Positions 8,447 through 17,554 of a stretch of DNA of 64,000 bases are shown here, in pieces (positions within the stretch are counted from its first letter, which is position 1; every line of letters begins with the position of its first letter). The DNA comes from Halalkalibacter krulwichiae. Its GTDB lineage: Bacteria; Bacillota; Bacilli; Bacillales; Bacillaceae_D. A model generated the notes under the pieces. The model made no database searches. It had not been told where the DNA came from and saw nothing but the letters and a program-made list of their open reading frames with translations. The DNA lies in assembly GCF_002109385.1 (NCBI RefSeq), contig NZ_CP020814.1, positions 3,991,501 to 4,055,500 of the forward strand, read 5' to 3'. The translations under genes were made by a program, and so were the position numbers.

Positions 8447-9973
8447 TCATACATCAGATTGTCTAGTGTTATCTTGCGTTTCAGGTTCTACCGATCTTTT
8501 CCTCAATATTGAAGTTGGCGCTCGCCAAATGAGATCAAGCCAGCTCGGAAAATCGTAAGGAGCAATCGGTGCTGTATAATAGCTGCCAAAGCTTCGTAAT
8601 CCAACAAGATGAATGTTAATCGCAATATAAAAAAGAATCATCCCATATAAACCTAATATTGATGCGGCGATCATCATGCTAAAGCGAAGAATCCGAATCG
8701 AGATACTAATGCTATAAGCAGGTAGGGCAAAGGAAGCAATCGCTGTTAGGGCTACGACAATAACCATAACCGGGCTCACAATCCCCGCTCGTACAGCCGC
8801 ATCACCGATAACCAAACCACCGACAATCCCAATCGTTTGTCCAACCGGTCGCGGCAGACGAACCCCAGCTTCTCGCAAAAGTTCAATCGTAAATTCCATT
8901 AGGATTGCTTCAATAAAAGCAGGGAACGGAACGCCTTCTCTCGTCCCGGCAATGGAAAGGGCCAGTGTCGTAGGAATCATCCCTTGATGGAAAGACACAA
9001 CCGCGATATAAACACCCGGAAGAAGTAAAGCGATGATCGCTGCAATCGCACGTAGGCTACGAATAAGTGTCCCAATAAACCAGCGTTCATAATAATCCTC
9101 AGGCGATTTGAATAATTGTTCTAATACGACCGGAGCAATTAAGACATAAGGGCTCCCATCGATCGCAATGAGAACTTGTCCATTCATCAGTGCCCCTGCT
9201 GCTTTATCCGGTCTTTCTGTATTCCCTAATTGCGGAAAGGGAGAAAATACATTTTCCTCAATTAATTGTTCTACCGTGCCAGATTCAAGAACCCCATCAA
9301 GGTCAATACAAGAAATCCGGAAACGGACTTCTTCAATTAATTCATTAGGTGCAATGCCTTTCATATAAAGTAAAGCAAAATCCGTTTTCGATCTTCGTCC
9401 AATTTTGCCTTGTTGGACAACTAAATTCGGATCTTTTATTCGTCTTCGTATCAACATAATATTCGATTGCAGAAGTTCAATAAAGCCATCTCTAGGACCT
9501 CTTACGACAATCTCACTTTGAGGTTCCTGAATCGATCGTTTATCCATTTGCCGAGTATCTAACGTTATTAACTTCTCATACCCGTCAATAACGAGTAAGG
9601 AGTCTCCGCTCATTACCGGAAGAATCGCATCATCAAAATTATCAACGATTGATATATTAGAGACACTAACGACTTCGTTCACTACTCGTTCAATTGGCTG
9701 ACCTCTCAATATTTGATTACTAGAGTCGGTCAATGGCTTAATAATATTTTGTTCGATGTGATCAATACCGGAAAGGCCATCTATATAAAATAGGGACGCT
9801 CTAATATAATGATTAATCGTAAAGTCGCGTTGAATAACATCCGTGCTTTCCCCGATCACTTTACGAATGGAGTCTACGGTCTCGTTCAAATTTTTTGAGA
9901 GGGTCACTTGATATTCCTCTTTTTTCCGGGCGGTGTTCGAGTGTAGCGTTTTAAACAACTTCTTCTTAAACAT
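8447..9973 (-). CDS. GerA family spore germination protein, A subunit (GerKA-like)
   Basis: 508 residues. A large N-terminal cytoplasmic region is followed by a cluster of membrane helices (from about residue 295) and a short charged tail. Typical blocks: RDFTINHYIRASLFYIDGL, DGFIELLQSNIMLIRRRIKDPNL, DKAAGALMNGQVLIAIDGSPY and TREGVPFPAFIEAILME. With B and C subunits it forms an inner spore-membrane nutrient receptor. Last gene of the minus-strand D-B-C-A operon, 13 nt after the C gene. Confidence 0.93.
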   Translation of the reverse strand: MFKKKLFKTLHSNTARKKEEYQVTLSKNLNETVDSIRKVIGESTDVIQRDFTINHYIRASLFYIDGLSGIDHIEQNIIKPLTDSSNQILRGQPIERVVNEVVSVSNISIVDNFDDAILPVMSGDSLLVIDGYEKLITLDTRQMDKRSIQEPQSEIVVRGPRDGFIELLQSNIMLIRRRIKDPNLVVQQGKIGRRSKTDFALLYMKGIAPNELIEEVRFRISCIDLDGVLESGTVEQLIEENVFSPFPQLGNTERPDKAAGALMNGQVLIAIDGSPYVLIAPVVLEQLFKSPEDYYERWFIGTLIRSLRAIAAIIALLLPGVYIAVVSFHQGMIPTTLALSIAGTREGVPFPAFIEAILMEFTIELLREAGVRLPRPVGQTIGIVGGLVIGDAAVRAGIVSPVMVIVVALTAIASFALPAYSISISIRILRFSMMIAASILGLYGMILFYIAINIHLVGLRSFGSYYTAPIAPYDFPSWLDLIWRAPTSILRKRSVEPETQDNTRQSDV

Positions 9974-9986
9974 TGTTTTAACCCTC

Positions 9987-11181
9987 TCAGTTCAATTTTT
10001 CATTCAGCATATAGTGTCTAATTTCTACCTTCGCGTTCACTGTCACTTCCGCTTTTGAAAACACTCCACCTTTTCCATCCCAATCATCTTCGACCGTCTT
10101 CCAATAGCGATTTTCTTTTTGTCTTACTTTCCGGTTAAATTCAAAAATATCAGCTCCAAATTCTTTTTGCATTTTTTGGATGATATCGTTTGCTCTTAAC
10201 CTTATTTCTTTTTCAAAAGCTTCACCAAGCTGCTCAAACATCTTCATATCATTAATTGCTTTTTGGCGAATCCAGCTCTCTCCTAACGAACCCTCTACCT
10301 TAATCTCCACATTAAAATGGTTTACCCCTCTTTCCGCTCGTAGTCAACCACCGCATCCGCAGTAAAACTTTCAAGCACGATCGGTTCATCTTCAAATTTT
10401 GTTTCGATCGTACCATTGCCATACTCTCCTATCACTAATTTATATCCTCTAACATCCTCTTCCCCTAACAAACCGATTAGATGATTAGATTTCCCTAGAA
10501 AAATGGCGGCTCCCGCCATTTTCAGATCTTTTTCTGGTCCTTTTACAATTCTCGGCAATAGAAAACTTGCTTCCTCCATTACATAGGCTTGAATCGTTCC
10601 AAGCATTTGTTGAGGTAACATTTGAGCTACATTTTTCTCATTTTCACCAATGTGCATGATGCTTATTGACGGCATTTCTTCCAGTGGTAACTTGTCTTGT
10701 AAGATCTCTGATGCCTCCCCCTGTGAAATGATCACATTCGTTCGTCTACGAACTTCGTGATCCCGCAAGAAAAAGTCCAAAATGTACTCTAATACATGTT
10801 CTTCTCGCACTAACTCCTCATTAATAATGATGTTTTTCATATGCTCTAAATTTAATTTCCGGCTTCTCTTTGAAGCTATTTGCCGCATCATTGTGAAATT
10901 GGTCAAACCAGTCGTTTCAATATTAAAAAAAGGATCACCTGTCCCTCCCCCTCTTGTTGGATAAGACGACTAGGGATAGCTACTTGGTATGTACCATTAA
11001 TTAAGTGGTCAAAGCTTTGCTTCTTTTCCTTTTCGATTTTTTTCATTTCCTTTTTAAATTCTTCTCCAGGATCTAAGCCTACCCCTATTAAAAAACCGAC
11101 TTCTTCAATTTCGGTTCGGTCCCAGCATCCTATTAGAAAACAACTAGCAACTATAAGAGAACATACTATTACGGCCTTCAA
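9987..11181 (-). pseudogene. Ger(x)C family germination lipoprotein, interrupted by two frameshifts
   Basis: Three consecutive reading frames together make one full-length GerC-type protein. The first (11181 down, TTG start after GAGGTG) has a lipoprotein signal ending FLIGC and the family start WDRTEIEEVGFLIGVGLD. The second (MMRQIASKRSRKLNLEHMKNIIINEELV) is the middle domain. The third (GESWIRQKAINDMKMFEQLGEAF) is the C-terminal domain. Break 1 lies near the A7 run at 10925-10931. Break 2 is at the C4 run at 10325-10328. One added base at each restores one frame (for example PFFNIETTGLTNF and EGVNHFNVEIKVEG). Between the B and A subunit genes. Either the receptor lacks a working C subunit or the sequence has two missing bases. 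Confidence 0.85.
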
Positions 11182-11196
11182 CTCTACACCTCGAAT

Positions 11197-12315
11197 CTAC
11201 ATGCCAGCTTCATGAGTCGTTTTACTTTGTTGTTTCTTTTTACGCATAACCGCAATCCAACCGAATAACAGTATTGAGCCTGTAGCGATACTGGCTACAT
11301 AGGCCGACCAGTCTCCCACTTTCGCAACCTCATCCATTGAATTGGGAATGAAGGTTATGATAAAAAGAAAAAAAGCCATTGCACTAGAGAGCCAAGGTAC
11401 TGTTTCCTTTTTAAGAATGACATCTTTAATTAAGATTTGAGCTAATACAGCATTAATTGTTAAAGTAGTAAAGACGCTCATTATATAAATCGTCAAAAAA
11501 AGCGATTCGATCCGTTCGAAAAAACCTCCAGGAACCTCAATTTCTTTCGCTAGTTCAATCGTAGGAAAGGTGATTGTCTTCAAAGGTTCTAATGAAAAAA
11601 CAGCTACCTCGACCACAAAGTAAAGAGTATGAATCAAGATAACAATGACAAGACCAATGTAATAAGGCCAAGCCTTAAACTTGTTATCTTTCACCCTTCC
11701 AAGAAAAAAGAAGAGAATATAAACACCCATATACGAATACACCGTCGGCAAAATCCCATTCGCCACTGGATAAAACCCTTCAGACAAAACAGGCACAAAG
11801 ATTGTCAGATCTACATTTCCTATGTTAAAAACAATACCTAACATTAAAACGATCAAAATAATGGGTACAAACATTAAACTAATATGCACAATTCCTTGTA
11901 CTCCTTTTGAGACCGCATAAAAAACAAGAAGTAACATCGAACCAACTATAACTTCTATTGGCGTTTGATCTAGTAAATACATTTTTACCGCTAATCCAAT
12001 AATCCGCGAAATAAAAGAAATGACTAAAACAAGAAAGATTAGGAATTGAATGCTAATAAACAAGGTTATCCATTTACCATATTTACCTGTACTAATAAAT
12101 TCAAAAAAATTTTGTCCAGGAAAATGGCGTTGAATCAGGATACAGAAAAAGATGATGCCAATTTGAACTCCCCCGCCCAGAATCATTGAAATCCAGCCAT
12201 CTGCCGTTCCAACATCTTGAGCCACAGACCTTGGCATAATCAAAATTCCAACCCCAAAAATGAAAGAGATCATTAAAATACTTAATTCGGAAGATGACAT
12301 CTTGAAATTGTTCAT
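11197..12315 (-). CDS. GerB family spore germination permease (GerKB-like)
   Basis: 372 residues, ten predicted membrane helices, APC-superfamily fold. Starts MSSSELSILMISFIFGVGILIMPRSVA, the usual GerAB opening. The ATG at 12315 is 13 bases from GGGGAGG; a closer ATG at 12327 is out of frame and gives MKYEQFQDV, so the exact N-terminus is uncertain and another base error is possible. Forms the integral B subunit of the nutrient receptor. Ends next to the C gene. Confidence 0.9.
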   Translation of the reverse strand: MNNFKMSSSELSILMISFIFGVGILIMPRSVAQDVGTADGWISMILGGGVQIGIIFFCILIQRHFPGQNFFEFISTGKYGKWITLFISIQFLIFLVLVISFISRIIGLAVKMYLLDQTPIEVIVGSMLLLVFYAVSKGVQGIVHISLMFVPIILIVLMLGIVFNIGNVDLTIFVPVLSEGFYPVANGILPTVYSYMGVYILFFFLGRVKDNKFKAWPYYIGLVIVILIHTLYFVVEVAVFSLEPLKTITFPTIELAKEIEVPGGFFERIESLFLTIYIMSVFTTLTINAVLAQILIKDVILKKETVPWLSSAMAFFLFIITFIPNSMDEVAKVGDWSAYVASIATGSILLFGWIAVMRKKKQQSKTTHEAGM

Positions 12316-12339
12316 ATTTCATTGTTCGCCTCCCCAATT

Positions 12340-12540
12340 TTAATCGCCACTTTTTTCCTTACTCAAATTCGTCTTACGCATATGTTGATTTTCCTGCTTT
12401 TGCCAAGGCAACAGAAAGATTTCTGATAAAGTATGGTATACATATTGAGCAGTCCCAATACTAAGTGCCAAAATGATTGCTGACCATATCGTTGATCTAT
12501 GTGGTAAAAACCCTAGTACCCTGTCTATAATCTCTTCCAT
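12340..12540 (-). CDS. Small membrane protein, GerKD-like D subunit
   Basis: 66 residues from the ATG at 12540 (AAAGGGAG upstream). One long hydrophobic segment (STIWSAIILALSIGTAQYVYHTL) and a hydrophilic charged tail. Small D proteins encoded in ger receptor operons modulate germination; size, topology and first position in this operon agree. Identity rests on context rather than sequence signature. Confidence 0.6.
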   Translation of the reverse strand: MEEIIDRVLGFLPHRSTIWSAIILALSIGTAQYVYHTLSEIFLLPWQKQENQHMRKTNLSKEKSGD

Positions 12541-12656
12541 TACTCGACTCCCTTTCATTTATTCCCTAGTATTTTCTAATGTTTTCAAATATATGAATAC
12601 ATTTAGACTGAAAATGGAAAAGGCGTGCGAGAGGTGGATTTCCACATCCCCACACA

Positions 12657-12699
12657 AAAAAGCCATCACCCCACTTCACAGCGGAGCAATCGCTCTTTT
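12657..12699 (-). terminator. Rho-independent terminator of the UPF0316 gene (repeat-type)
   Basis: On the minus strand AGCGATTGCTCC pairs with GGGGTGATGGCT (one mismatch, several G-U) then T6. Near-identical to the terminator at 8403-8443: both share TGTGAAGTGGGGTGATGGCT. It sits 14 nt past the stop of the gene at 12713. Confidence 0.65.
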
Positions 12700-12712
12700 T
12701 TTCTGGCACAAC

Positions 12713-13270
12713 TTAAGCTGATGCCTCAATCTTTTTCTTGTCGCGCTTTGCTTTTCTCTTTTTCATCGCTTTTGTTATATAACCGCCTTTAAAGTTACGC
12801 GGCTCATACGATACGATAAATGCATTCGGCTCATATGTGCTGACGATCTTCATAAATTCTTCTTCACGGTCACGCCTCGCTGTACAATCGAGCCTGTATC
12901 TGCTTGCTTGATTCATCCCTTCAACTTGTGAAGTCGACACACTGAAGCCCTCATCACGCAAATGTTTCGTTAATGGTTCATTTTTACTCATAATATTCAC
13001 TTCGAGTGAAACATAGCCGATCGCCAGTTTCTGCTCCACTAATTGACCAATATATACACCGAGCCCAAACCCTAAGGCATAGGCTACCATATTTAAATAA
13101 TTCGATAAATCACTAAACACAATTCCAAGTGCCACAACATAGATAAGCCCTTCGAGGATACCGAGAGCTGCCGCTTTTTCTTTCATCCCTTTGACCATCA
13201 AGATCGTTCGTAACGTTAACACCGGAACAAAAAGCAACTGGGCAAAGAAAATAATGAACGCCTGGAGCAT
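12713..13270 (-). CDS. UPF0316/DUF2179 membrane protein (YebE-like)
   Basis: 185 residues. Three N-terminal membrane helices ([60 protein letters not shown]) are followed by a C-terminal DUF2179 domain ([38 protein letters not shown]) and a Lys-rich tail. DUF2179 is thought to bind small ligands; the role of the family is unknown. Transcribed alone, with its own terminator. Confidence 0.85.
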   Translation of the reverse strand: MLQAFIIFFAQLLFVPVLTLRTILMVKGMKEKAAALGILEGLIYVVALGIVFSDLSNYLNMVAYALGFGLGVYIGQLVEQKLAIGYVSLEVNIMSKNEPLTKHLRDEGFSVSTSQVEGMNQASRYRLDCTARRDREEEFMKIVSTYEPNAFIVSYEPRNFKGGYITKAMKKRKAKRDKKKIEASA

Positions 13271-13619
13271 GACCTCACCTTCCCCTTAAAAAAGTTCAAC
13301 TCGTGTAGTGTAACAGGGATCACCGGTAGAAATCTAGTCATTATCAAAATTCGCTATAAACGTCTCTTCTCCAAGACTTTCCGCCTATTTTTCTCTTTTA
13401 CAGTTTAGGCAATGACGATTTTTGACAAATCATGTAAACGCCTTCAAACGTGTTAACATGCTGATCGATGTTGTTTCATGGTAGGGCCCTTCCTTATTGC
13501 TGTAGAGGAACGTCGAGTTATGTAAAACGATTGAAAAAGGGGACTTGCTAACAATGTAGAAATTCTAAGTATCAGTTAAACGGAAACTTATAAAATGATA
13601 TAAATGGGGGTAAATTGGC
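13271..13619. other. 349-bp gap without a gene
   Basis: Carries the start regions of the two divergent neighbours. A TTGACA at 13432-13437 is a possible -35 for the plus-strand gene but has no convincing -10 at the right distance. GGGGGTAA at 13607-13614 is the ribosome site for the gene at 13620. No small ORF with a site and no obvious RNA structure was seen. Confidence 0.4.
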
Positions 13620-14096
13620 ATGTTTCAATTTTTCAAGTTATTCAAACCGTCAAATAACGAGCAAGTTTTATGTGAAAGAAGACTTTCTAGAATTATGAAG
13701 CACTTAAATGTCTCCTATTTCGACTATAACTGGGATCGCAGCAGCTGCTACATTAGCTTCCGCTACCAAGACATTTTGTACAAAATGGAACATTGTGTAG
13801 AACACGCGAATGCAAAAGGAGCCCAAGTACTAAGAAGCGGCCTCGACTGCCTAATTGAGTTGATCGAAACCCTTGAAGATCTCTGCCATATCATTGATAG
13901 AGGCACTTATAAATTAGAAGTATGGCTACACGGGATGAAGCAAACGACTTTGACTGAAACAGCGCCTTCCGCTTTTGAAGATGGCCCAACGAAAACAAAA
14001 TTCATCGAAAAGCAAAAACAGCAACAATCAAAATATGCTGAATATGGTCAAGCTGCCCCCATTTCTCTCTTGTCGATTTTGAACGGAGAAAGTTAA
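13620..14096 (+). CDS. Hypothetical protein
   Basis: 158 residues, soluble, no signal peptide or membrane segment. Cys-containing N-terminal half (CERRLSRIMKHLNVSYFDYNWDRSSCYISFRYQD) and a helical middle (GLDCLIELIETLEDLCHIIDRGTYKLEVWLHGM), then a polar Gln/Lys-rich tail. I do not recognise a family. It has a GGGGGTAA site and stands alone between divergent genes, so it is likely real. Confidence 0.6.
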   Translation: MFQFFKLFKPSNNEQVLCERRLSRIMKHLNVSYFDYNWDRSSCYISFRYQDILYKMEHCVEHANAKGAQVLRSGLDCLIELIETLEDLCHIIDRGTYKLEVWLHGMKQTTLTETAPSAFEDGPTKTKFIEKQKQQQSKYAEYGQAAPISLLSILNGES

Positions 14097-14120
14097 GCCA
14101 AGGGAGCAAGTGAACAGTTA

Positions 14121-14143
14121 GCCCCCGTCAATTTAATCGGGGC
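14121..14143 (+). terminator. Probable terminator hairpin
   Basis: GCCCCCG...CGGGGC stem with an 11-base loop 25 nt after the stop of the preceding gene, followed by an imperfect T-rich stretch (ATCTTATTCT). Confidence 0.45.
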
Positions 14144-14182
14144 ATCTTATTCTAGAGCAAACTTCAACAGAATCTTTTCAAG

Positions 14183-14494
14183 TTAAGAGAAATCTTTAAA
14201 CTCTTCCATGTCGGGATGCTCATCCATTAGTTCCTCTGCAAATTCCATTACAGCGACTGGGCTTAGGGGACCAGGAGAGCTGGGTTGATTATGTTTCATT
14301 ACACCAGCTTTCGGAAATCGATTTTCACTCGCTTTTATCGCATTATAAGCAACCGCGCCTATCCCTAGTCCCAATAAAGAAAACAGCAGGCCATTGCTGT
14401 TGTTATGTTTCGTTCCAAAGACTTGCTCCGCTTGTCTCCCTGAGTTAAATACAGCTTTGATCCAGCCAATATGATTGTACATTGATTTAATCAT
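14183..14494 (-). CDS. Hypothetical small protein with one glycine-rich membrane segment
   Basis: 103 residues. A central segment LLFSLLGLGIGAVAYNAIKAS could span or associate with the membrane; the C-terminus is acidic (MEFAEELMDEHPDMEEF). AAAGGGAGAC precedes the start. The glycine-rich AxGxGAxAY segment resembles small Bacillus proteins of the DUF3918/YrzQ type, but that is a weak resemblance. Function unknown. Confidence 0.5.
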   Translation of the reverse strand: MIKSMYNHIGWIKAVFNSGRQAEQVFGTKHNNSNGLLFSLLGLGIGAVAYNAIKASENRFPKAGVMKHNQPSSPGPLSPVAVMEFAEELMDEHPDMEEFKDFS

Positions 14495-14741
14495 GTTGTT
14501 GTCTCCCTTTGGTTATTCTTCATTCTTTTTTAGTATTTTTAGTCCTTCTTTAATTATGCACAAGCAGCTGTCACAACCTTTTCAACGCCCCCCAAAACCG
14601 ACAAAACCTCCCCTACCTTCTCCCTAAGTGCTCCATTCAGACAAATTCTGACAATAAAACTAATAGATAATTCAGTCTATTTCGATTATACTAGTTTAGG
14701 TTAGAAAAAATTAAATAGGTTAAGAGAGGATTGGATGTAGT

Positions 14742-16565
14742 TTGAAGAAGCTATCTTTTTTGTTCGTTGTCATGCTTTTAATTAGTACTTTTCTCTCATC
14801 TTTTGTACTCGCAGACGAAAATAATGAAGGCCAACTTAAGCTAGTGGCGCTTGGGGATTCGATTACTTTCGGGACCGGTCTTGAGCCGGGAGACGAACCA
14901 TTTCCTAGTTTAATAGGAGATGGGCAGTTAGAAGTGACGAATTTAGGGGTTCCAGGTGCGACATCAACAGATTTAGTCAATAGCCTTGGATCGTTTTCTG
15001 CCCACCTTCAAGACGCTGATGTTGTTACGTTAACAATCGGTGGAAATGATTTATTACAAAATGAAATGATGGCCACTATATTAAACACACAAGAAATACA
15101 CGTGACCAATGAGGAACTTGCTGCGGAAGTGCAAGCTATCGTTGCAACATATACGCAAAATTTACAAACGATCATAGCTGCAATCCGCGCTCAGACAGAC
15201 GCTCCGATTGTGTTATATACGATCTACAATCCTTTTGGTCCTAGCGAAGATCCATTCGCTCAAGCCCTCCATGGACTCGGTGAGCAAGTGATGACAGCGA
15301 TGAACACGGCCATCCATGCTGTAAGTGGACCTTCTGGTTCTCTTGTTGCGAACGCTTATGCGAGTTTCTCAACTCAACAAGCAACTTTGATATCAGCAGA
15401 TCGCATTCATCCAAATGCTAATGGCCATCAAATTCTTGCAGCGTTAGCGGACCAACTGTTAGCCGATCTTCTTGTCCCACCAGCTCCTCCGGAAGAGGAA
15501 GAACCGGTTGAGGAAGAAGAAGACCCCGTTGAAGAAGATCCGAATGAAGAACCACCATCAGAGGTACCGCCAACGGAATCGTCCATTCTTGTCGCTCTCG
15601 GTGACTCGATAACATACGGACTTTACCTTGATGCCGATGTTACCAAACCTTCAACTCTTGCCTTCCCTCATTTAATCGAAGCCGGCAAGCATGAGGTAAT
15701 AAACCTAGGAGTTCCTGGTTTAACATCAGCTCAACTGCTACAACTTTTGCAAACAAATGAGGAGTATCTCACAGCTGTTCAACAAGCAAGCATCATCACT
15801 GTAAACATCGGAAACAATGATTTATTGCAAGCGGCCGGAATTGCTGAAGCCATTGAAAACGGGGAGCCAATCATTATTGATGAAGAGCTTCAAAATAAAC
15901 TTGACGGAGCTGTACTTGAAATGGCTCAAAATCTTCAAGCGATCATGGGAATGATTCGTCAACAAAGTGACGCACCAGTTGTTTTGTACAATCTATATAA
16001 CCCATTTGGTGAAAACGAAGATCCATTTTTACAGTCTCTTCATTTGCTAGGTGAGGAGCTCATCCCAGCGATCAACAGTCAAATCATTCATCCAATCGCA
16101 AATCAATCAGCAGCTGTCGTAGCTGATGCCTATACTGCTTTTAGCGGAAAACAATCCGTCTACATTACGTATGACTTTGTTCACCCGAATGCCCTTGGTC
16201 ATGAAGCACTCGCTGCCGCTGGAGTAGCTGCCCTACGCGGTGTTGAGCCGGAACAACCAATCATTGTACACCCGCCTGAGGAGGAAGAAGTCGAAGAGCC
16301 TGAAGAATCCGAAGAAGAAAATGAAGTTATTATCACACCAGTTAAAAAAGAAACTACAAAGAAAGAACCACCTAAAAAACAACCAGTCAAACAAACAACG
16401 ACAGACAAAAAACAAACATCCGAACAAACTGGCAAAAAGCTTCCGAATACCGCTACTCAGACTTACACCTATATGGCAATCGGTGCAGCATTGCTCGTTT
16501 TAGGAGCCATCCTTCTCATCATTCAATATCGTCGACAAAGAGGGATAGAAAATCTCCTGTCATAA
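14742..16565 (+). CDS. Secreted tandem SGNH/GDSL hydrolase with LPNTA cell-wall sorting signal
   Basis: 607 residues from a TTG start (AGAGAGGA 11 bases upstream). Signal peptide cut after ...FVLA near residue 24. Two SGNH hydrolase domains each keep all blocks. Domain 1: GDS Ser40, GVPGATS, GGNDLL and DRIHP with Asp220/His223. Domain 2: Ser289 in GDSITYG, GVPGLTS, GNNDLL and DFVHP with Asp478/His481. A Glu/Pro-rich linker (about 247-280) separates them and a second charged linker (about 510-560) precedes LPNTA (567-571), a hydrophobic helix and an Arg-rich end. That is a sortase substrate; LPNTA/LPDTA-type signals are those of class D sortases. It probably deacylates a cell-wall or extracellular ester. 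Single gene with its own terminator. Confidence 0.9.
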   Translation: MKKLSFLFVVMLLISTFLSSFVLADENNEGQLKLVALGDSITFGTGLEPGDEPFPSLIGDGQLEVTNLGVPGATSTDLVNSLGSFSAHLQDADVVTLTIGGNDLLQNEMMATILNTQEIHVTNEELAAEVQAIVATYTQNLQTIIAAIRAQTDAPIVLYTIYNPFGPSEDPFAQALHGLGEQVMTAMNTAIHAVSGPSGSLVANAYASFSTQQATLISADRIHPNANGHQILAALADQLLADLLVPPAPPEEEEPVEEEEDPVEEDPNEEPPSEVPPTESSILVALGDSITYGLYLDADVTKPSTLAFPHLIEAGKHEVINLGVPGLTSAQLLQLLQTNEEYLTAVQQASIITVNIGNNDLLQAAGIAEAIENGEPIIIDEELQNKLDGAVLEMAQNLQAIMGMIRQQSDAPVVLYNLYNPFGENEDPFLQSLHLLGEELIPAINSQIIHPIANQSAAVVADAYTAFSGKQSVYITYDFVHPNALGHEALAAAGVAALRGVEPEQPIIVHPPEEEEVEEPEESEEENEVIITPVKKETTKKEPPKKQPVKQTTTDKKQTSEQTGKKLPNTATQTYTYMAIGAALLVLGAILLIIQYRRQRGIENLLS

Positions 16566-16574
16566 CCTAATCAC

Positions 16575-16611
16575 AAAGAGGCACGAAGAAACCATTCTTC
16601 GTGCCTCTTTT
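16575..16611 (+). terminator. Rho-independent terminator
   Basis: Perfect 16-bp stem AAAGAGGCACGAAGAA / TTCTTCGTGCCTCTTT with a four-base loop, ten bases after the SGNH hydrolase stop. Confidence 0.9.
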
Positions 16612-16709
16612 ATTAATCAAAGACACTGCCACTAAACACCATTCCCTTCTATGCATATCCTGTTTAGTTTCTTCAAAAAGTAAAAAGGGTACTCAAAAAG
16701 GAGGAAAAA

Positions 16710-17363
16710 ATGGCGGACAAAGAAAAAAACAAGAAGAATGCTAAGAGAGGTTGTTTAGGTTGCTTAGGTCTTATTCTCTTCTTTATCATACTCGGATCAT
16801 GCGCTGCCATCTTCTCTGGAGATGAAGATGGAGATCAAACCGACGAAACAACTGAACAAGTGCAAGAAGAAGAAGCAACTGAGACAACTGATGAAGGAAC
16901 CGGAGAAGACCTTGAACAAGAGGAAACAGAACCTGCTACCGTAGAGGATCAAGTTGAGAGAACAATCTTAGATACGCTTGGGGAAAACACGAATATGGAC
17001 GAACCTCGCATGATTGAATTAGCGGTAAATAACCATGCTGGAACGGATGACCCTGATGACAAAATTGTCATTGCTCGTATGAATGCAAATGAAAACTTAA
17101 CGACCAATATGACGAGAACGAGTATTTTACGAGACTCTGCCGAAGTATTTGAAGAACTGTTTCTAATAGATGAAGTGGAACAAGTTTCTTTAATGTGGTT
17201 TTTGCCTTTAACGGATACGTATGGCAATGTCTCACCAGGTGAAGTGCTACGAGTTGAAATAGACCGTGAAATTGCAGAGCGAATCAATTGGGATAACTTT
17301 GATACAGCTAATTTCAGGTCGATTGCTTTGCAGTATACAGAGCACCCTGCTTTTCAAAATTAA
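16710..17363 (+). CDS. Membrane-anchored hypothetical protein with acidic linker
   Basis: 217 residues. Lys-rich start, Cys-rich membrane segment (GCLGCLGLILFFIILGSCAAIF, about 14-35), then an acidic Glu/Thr/Gln linker (about 37-75) and a folded domain (VERTILDTLGENTNM ... HPAFQN). AAAGGAGG precedes the ATG. The last domain probably lies outside the membrane, but I do not recognise it. Followed directly by the inverted copy of the long-hairpin repeat. Confidence 0.65.
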   Translation: MADKEKNKKNAKRGCLGCLGLILFFIILGSCAAIFSGDEDGDQTDETTEQVQEEEATETTDEGTGEDLEQEETEPATVEDQVERTILDTLGENTNMDEPRMIELAVNNHAGTDDPDDKIVIARMNANENLTTNMTRTSILRDSAEVFEELFLIDEVEQVSLMWFLPLTDTYGNVSPGEVLRVEIDREIAERINWDNFDTANFRSIALQYTEHPAFQN

Positions 17364-17383
17364 TGAATTAATATCGGTACATC

Positions 17384-17510
17384 GCATCCGCTCCGGAAAT
17401 ATACTTCGCTTTTTAGCAGGCGGCCGGTGAGCCTCCTCGTGCTAACGCACTGTGGGGTCTCACCCTTGCCTTTTGATCCCGCAGGATTCTTCGTATATTT
17501 CCTCCGCTAA
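17384..17510 (-). repeat. Dispersed long-hairpin intergenic repeat, copy 2 (inverted)
   Basis: Reverse complement of the element at 4877-5000, with the same order of blocks: TTAGCGGAGGAAA, CCTGCGGGAT, AAAGGCAAGGGTGAG, CAGTGCGTTAGCACGAGGAG and GGAGCGGATGC. Where the two copies differ, several changes fall in the stem arms, e.g. AAAGATAC/GTATCTTT becomes AAATATAC/GTATATTT, so pairing is kept by compensating changes. Confidence 0.78.
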
Positions 17511-17554
17511 GGCTGATTTTTCAATAAACACTTTCGTTATGGTCCCAGCCTCGG

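Noticed and set aside
12101..12337. 78-codon frame starting after GGGGAGG in front of gerB
   Set aside because: Has the better-placed ribosome site, but its sequence is meaningless after a few codons while the overlapping frame is clearly GerB. Kept only as a hint of an N-terminal base error.
12541..12640. SigG promoter before the ger operon
   Set aside because: A TGTATT and a CATTAG can be found, but their spacing (14 bp) is too short for a forespore promoter.
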